The notes under the pieces are model-generated. The model was not told the DNA's origin. It searched no databases and saw only the letters and a program-made list of their open reading frames with translations. DNA of 64,000 bases from Streptomyces sp. YIM 130001 (GTDB lineage: Bacteria; Actinomycetota; Actinomycetes; Streptomycetales; Streptomycetaceae): assembly GCF_003574445.1 (NCBI RefSeq), contig NZ_KZ984548.1, positions 485,013-549,012 on the forward strand. The letters are read 5' to 3'. Below, piece after piece: positions 62,407-64,000 of this stretch. The stretch's first letter is position 1. The number at the start of each line of letters is the position of its first letter. Both the position numbers and the translations under genes were made by a program.

Positions 62407-64000
62407 ATGCCAACGGAACAGCCCGGCACGGTACTTGACGGCCGCTACCGCCTGCAGGAACGCATCGGCGAGGGCGGTATGGGCGCGGTCTGGCGCGCCC
62501 ACGACGAGCGGCTGAAGCGCGCCGTCGCCGTCAAGACCCTCCATCCGGCCGTCCGTGACCCGCGCCTGGACACGGGTGCGCACGCCGCCGCGGTCGCCCG
62601 CTTCCGCCGCGAGGCGCGCGCCGCGGCCCGCCTGCACAGCCCGCACATCGTCACGGTCCACGACTACGGCGTCACCACCGACGACGGGACCTGGCCCTAC
62701 CTGGTGATGGAGCTGGTCGAGGGCGACACCCTGGCCGAGGTACTGGCCGCCCAGGACGGCGCACTGTCGGAGGAGGACCGGGCCGGCATCCCGGACCGCG
62801 CTCTGCCGGTGGACCGGGCGGTCCGTATCGCCCGGCAGGTGTGCAGGGCGCTGGTCGTCGCGCACGCGGGCGACGTGGTGCACCGGGACATCAAACCGGC
62901 GAACGTCATGGTCGCCCGCTCCGGCGAGGTGAGGGTGATGGACTTCGGCATCGCCAAGTTCGTCGAGGACGTCACGGGTAATGAGGTGACGGCGGAGGGC
63001 GGGGCCATCGGCACCGTGCCGTACATGGCTCCGGAACGCTTCGACAACCATGCGGTGGTGGCCGGTTCGGACGTCTACGGCCTCGGCTGCGTCCTGTACC
63101 AGATGCTCACCGGAAGGCCTCCGTTCGAGTCCGAGACGGGTGGCCCCGCGCTGATCATGCAGCACCTCCACACCGCACCGACGCCGGTGCGCGAGCTGCG
63201 CCCGGACGCACCGGCGGCCCTGGAGGACCTCCTCGGCGAGATGCTCGCCAAGGACCCGGCGGCCCGGCCGACGGCTACGGAGGCCGCGGCGGCCCTGTCG
63301 TCGCTCGACGACTCCCGGGGTGCGCGGGCGGCGGTGACGGACGCGCCTGCGGTCGTCCCGGTCCCTGCCGCGCCCGCGGCCGCCCCGGTCCCCGACCCGC
63401 CCGCAGCACCCGGCCCGGCGGACGTGGCCGAGCCCGAACTCCCGGCCGCTACAAGGGAGTTCGGCTCGGACGACACCGACTCGGCAAGCGCGCCACCCCC
63501 CGGCGGCCGCCGCCCGCCGAGCAGCCACCTGGCCGGCGGCCGCCGTCGCATCGCGGTCGCGGGTGTCGCCGCCGCCGTCCTGGTCGCCGCACTGGTCCTC
63601 CTGTTCGACGCGCTGCCCCTCGGCGACGACGACGGCGACGGCGCGGGCGCGGACGGCAAGGCGGCCCGCGACACCTACACCCTCGCCGTCGTCGGCAACT
63701 TCAGCGGAGACGGCAAGGACCGCGCCGTCACCGCCCTGAACAGCGTCAAGATGGCCGTCGACAAGGCCAACGAGGCGAGCGCCGCCGGCCAGGACGGCAA
63801 ACCGGGCCCCGCGGGCGGCGGCACCGGCCCGGCGGACAAGGGCAAGCCCGGAAAGCGCCTGCCCTTCCGCCTCACCACCCGCAAGTTCGACGACTCCGGC
63901 ACGAAGGACGGCGCCGCCAAGGCCGCCGAGGAGATCGTCGCCGACGACCGCATCGCCGCGGTCGTCGCCCCGGTCGGCGACGACGTCGACTCCGAACGCA
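62407..64000 (+). CDS. Ser/Thr protein kinase fused to a periplasmic-binding-type sensor (3' end missing)
   Basis: An open frame from ATG 62407 to the window edge (531 codons seen). Hanks-type kinase domain: G-loop GEGGMG (21-26), Lys43 (AVK), HRDIKPAN with Asp161, DFG at 179-181, then TVPYMAPERF. A Pro/Ala-rich linker (about 300-375) leads to one membrane helix (about 378-400). The external part begins YTLAVVGNFSGDGKDRAVTALNSVKMAVDKAN, in blocks, like branched-chain-amino-acid-type solute-binding proteins (Peripla_BP_6), so an extracellular ligand may control the kinase. It contains a Gly/Pro/Lys-rich insertion near residue 460. Confidence 0.88.
   Translation, partial: MPTEQPGTVLDGRYRLQERIGEGGMGAVWRAHDERLKRAVAVKTLHPAVRDPRLDTGAHAAAVARFRREARAAARLHSPHIVTVHDYGVTTDDGTWPYLVMELVEGDTLAEVLAAQDGALSEEDRAGIPDRALPVDRAVRIARQVCRALVVAHAGDVVHRDIKPANVMVARSGEVRVMDFGIAKFVEDVTGNEVTAEGGAIGTVPYMAPERFDNHAVVAGSDVYGLGCVLYQMLTGRPPFESETGGPALIMQHLHTAPTPVRELRPDAPAALEDLLGEMLAKDPAARPTATEAAAALSSLDDSRGARAAVTDAPAVVPVPAAPAAAPVPDPPAAPGPADVAEPELPAATREFGSDDTDSASAPPPGGRRPPSSHLAGGRRRIAVAGVAAAVLVAALVLLFDALPLGDDDGDGAGADGKAARDTYTLAVVGNFSGDGKDRAVTALNSVKMAVDKANEASAAGQDGKPGPAGGGTGPADKGKPGKRLPFRLTTRKFDDSGTKDGAAKAAEEIVADDRIAAVVAPVGDDVDSER

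Overview
The window is chromosomal DNA from a high-GC actinobacterium, almost certainly Streptomyces. It has very strong G/C third-position bias, GTG and TTG starts, and Streptomyces-type genes (mycothiol amidase mca, DUF4307, an SCO4983-type protein, GTP-dependent PEP carboxykinase, a GlxA-like copper oxidase). It looks like core chromosome interrupted by accessory stretches. I saw no rRNA, tRNA, CRISPR array, transposase or phage gene.

1-14.8 kb is housekeeping and stress: a truncated SDR, msrA, metB, an ECF-like sigma factor with a coupled small membrane protein, ilvA, a DrrAB-type ABC exporter, a TetR-MFS-SDR set, greA, DUF4307 and mca. msrA and mca each have a promoter with exact sigma-R geometry (GGAAT, 18 bases, GTT or GTC), which fits thiol/oxidative stress control.

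14.9-31.4 kb is the most unusual part. It holds a membrane-anchored NB-ARC/TPR protein, a stand-alone ornithine acetyltransferase resembling the clavulanate-cluster type, a 44-residue acidic peptide gene just upstream of a GuaD-like guanine deaminase, and a five-gene minus-strand operon. That operon encodes a START-like protein, a cucumopine-synthase-like protein, an FAD amine oxidase, a NodU/TobZ-type carbamoyltransferase and a histidine phosphatase; the last four genes overlap by 4 bases. A three-gene xanthine dehydrogenase operon follows. One palindrome, TTGTAG-N4-CTACAA, perfect or degenerate, lies upstream of the peptide/deaminase, the five-gene operon and the xdh operon. This suggests one purine-linked regulon that may include an undescribed biosynthetic pathway. 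The five-gene operon begins with a hairpin that hides its ribosome binding site, and two of the three putative transcripts carry a short ORF before the first enzyme.

31.8-46.1 kb holds small membrane and secreted proteins, a YyaL/thioredoxin-domain protein, a surface-glycan set (processive GT2, GT39, GlxA-like radical copper oxidase), a TetR/EmrB efflux pair with a clear operator, and a haemolysin III-like membrane protein. 46.2-64 kb returns to metabolism: pckG, an SCO4983-type protein, a Tat-exported DUF4185 protein, an alanine-type aminotransferase, a Phd/RelE toxin-antitoxin pair and a MarR/FUSC pair. It ends with a divergent D-amino-acid/sugar-acid locus (D-aminoacylase, D-amino-acid PLP enzyme, KDG-type kinase, IclR, RidA, GntP) and a Ser/Thr kinase fused to a solute-binding sensor, which runs off the end.
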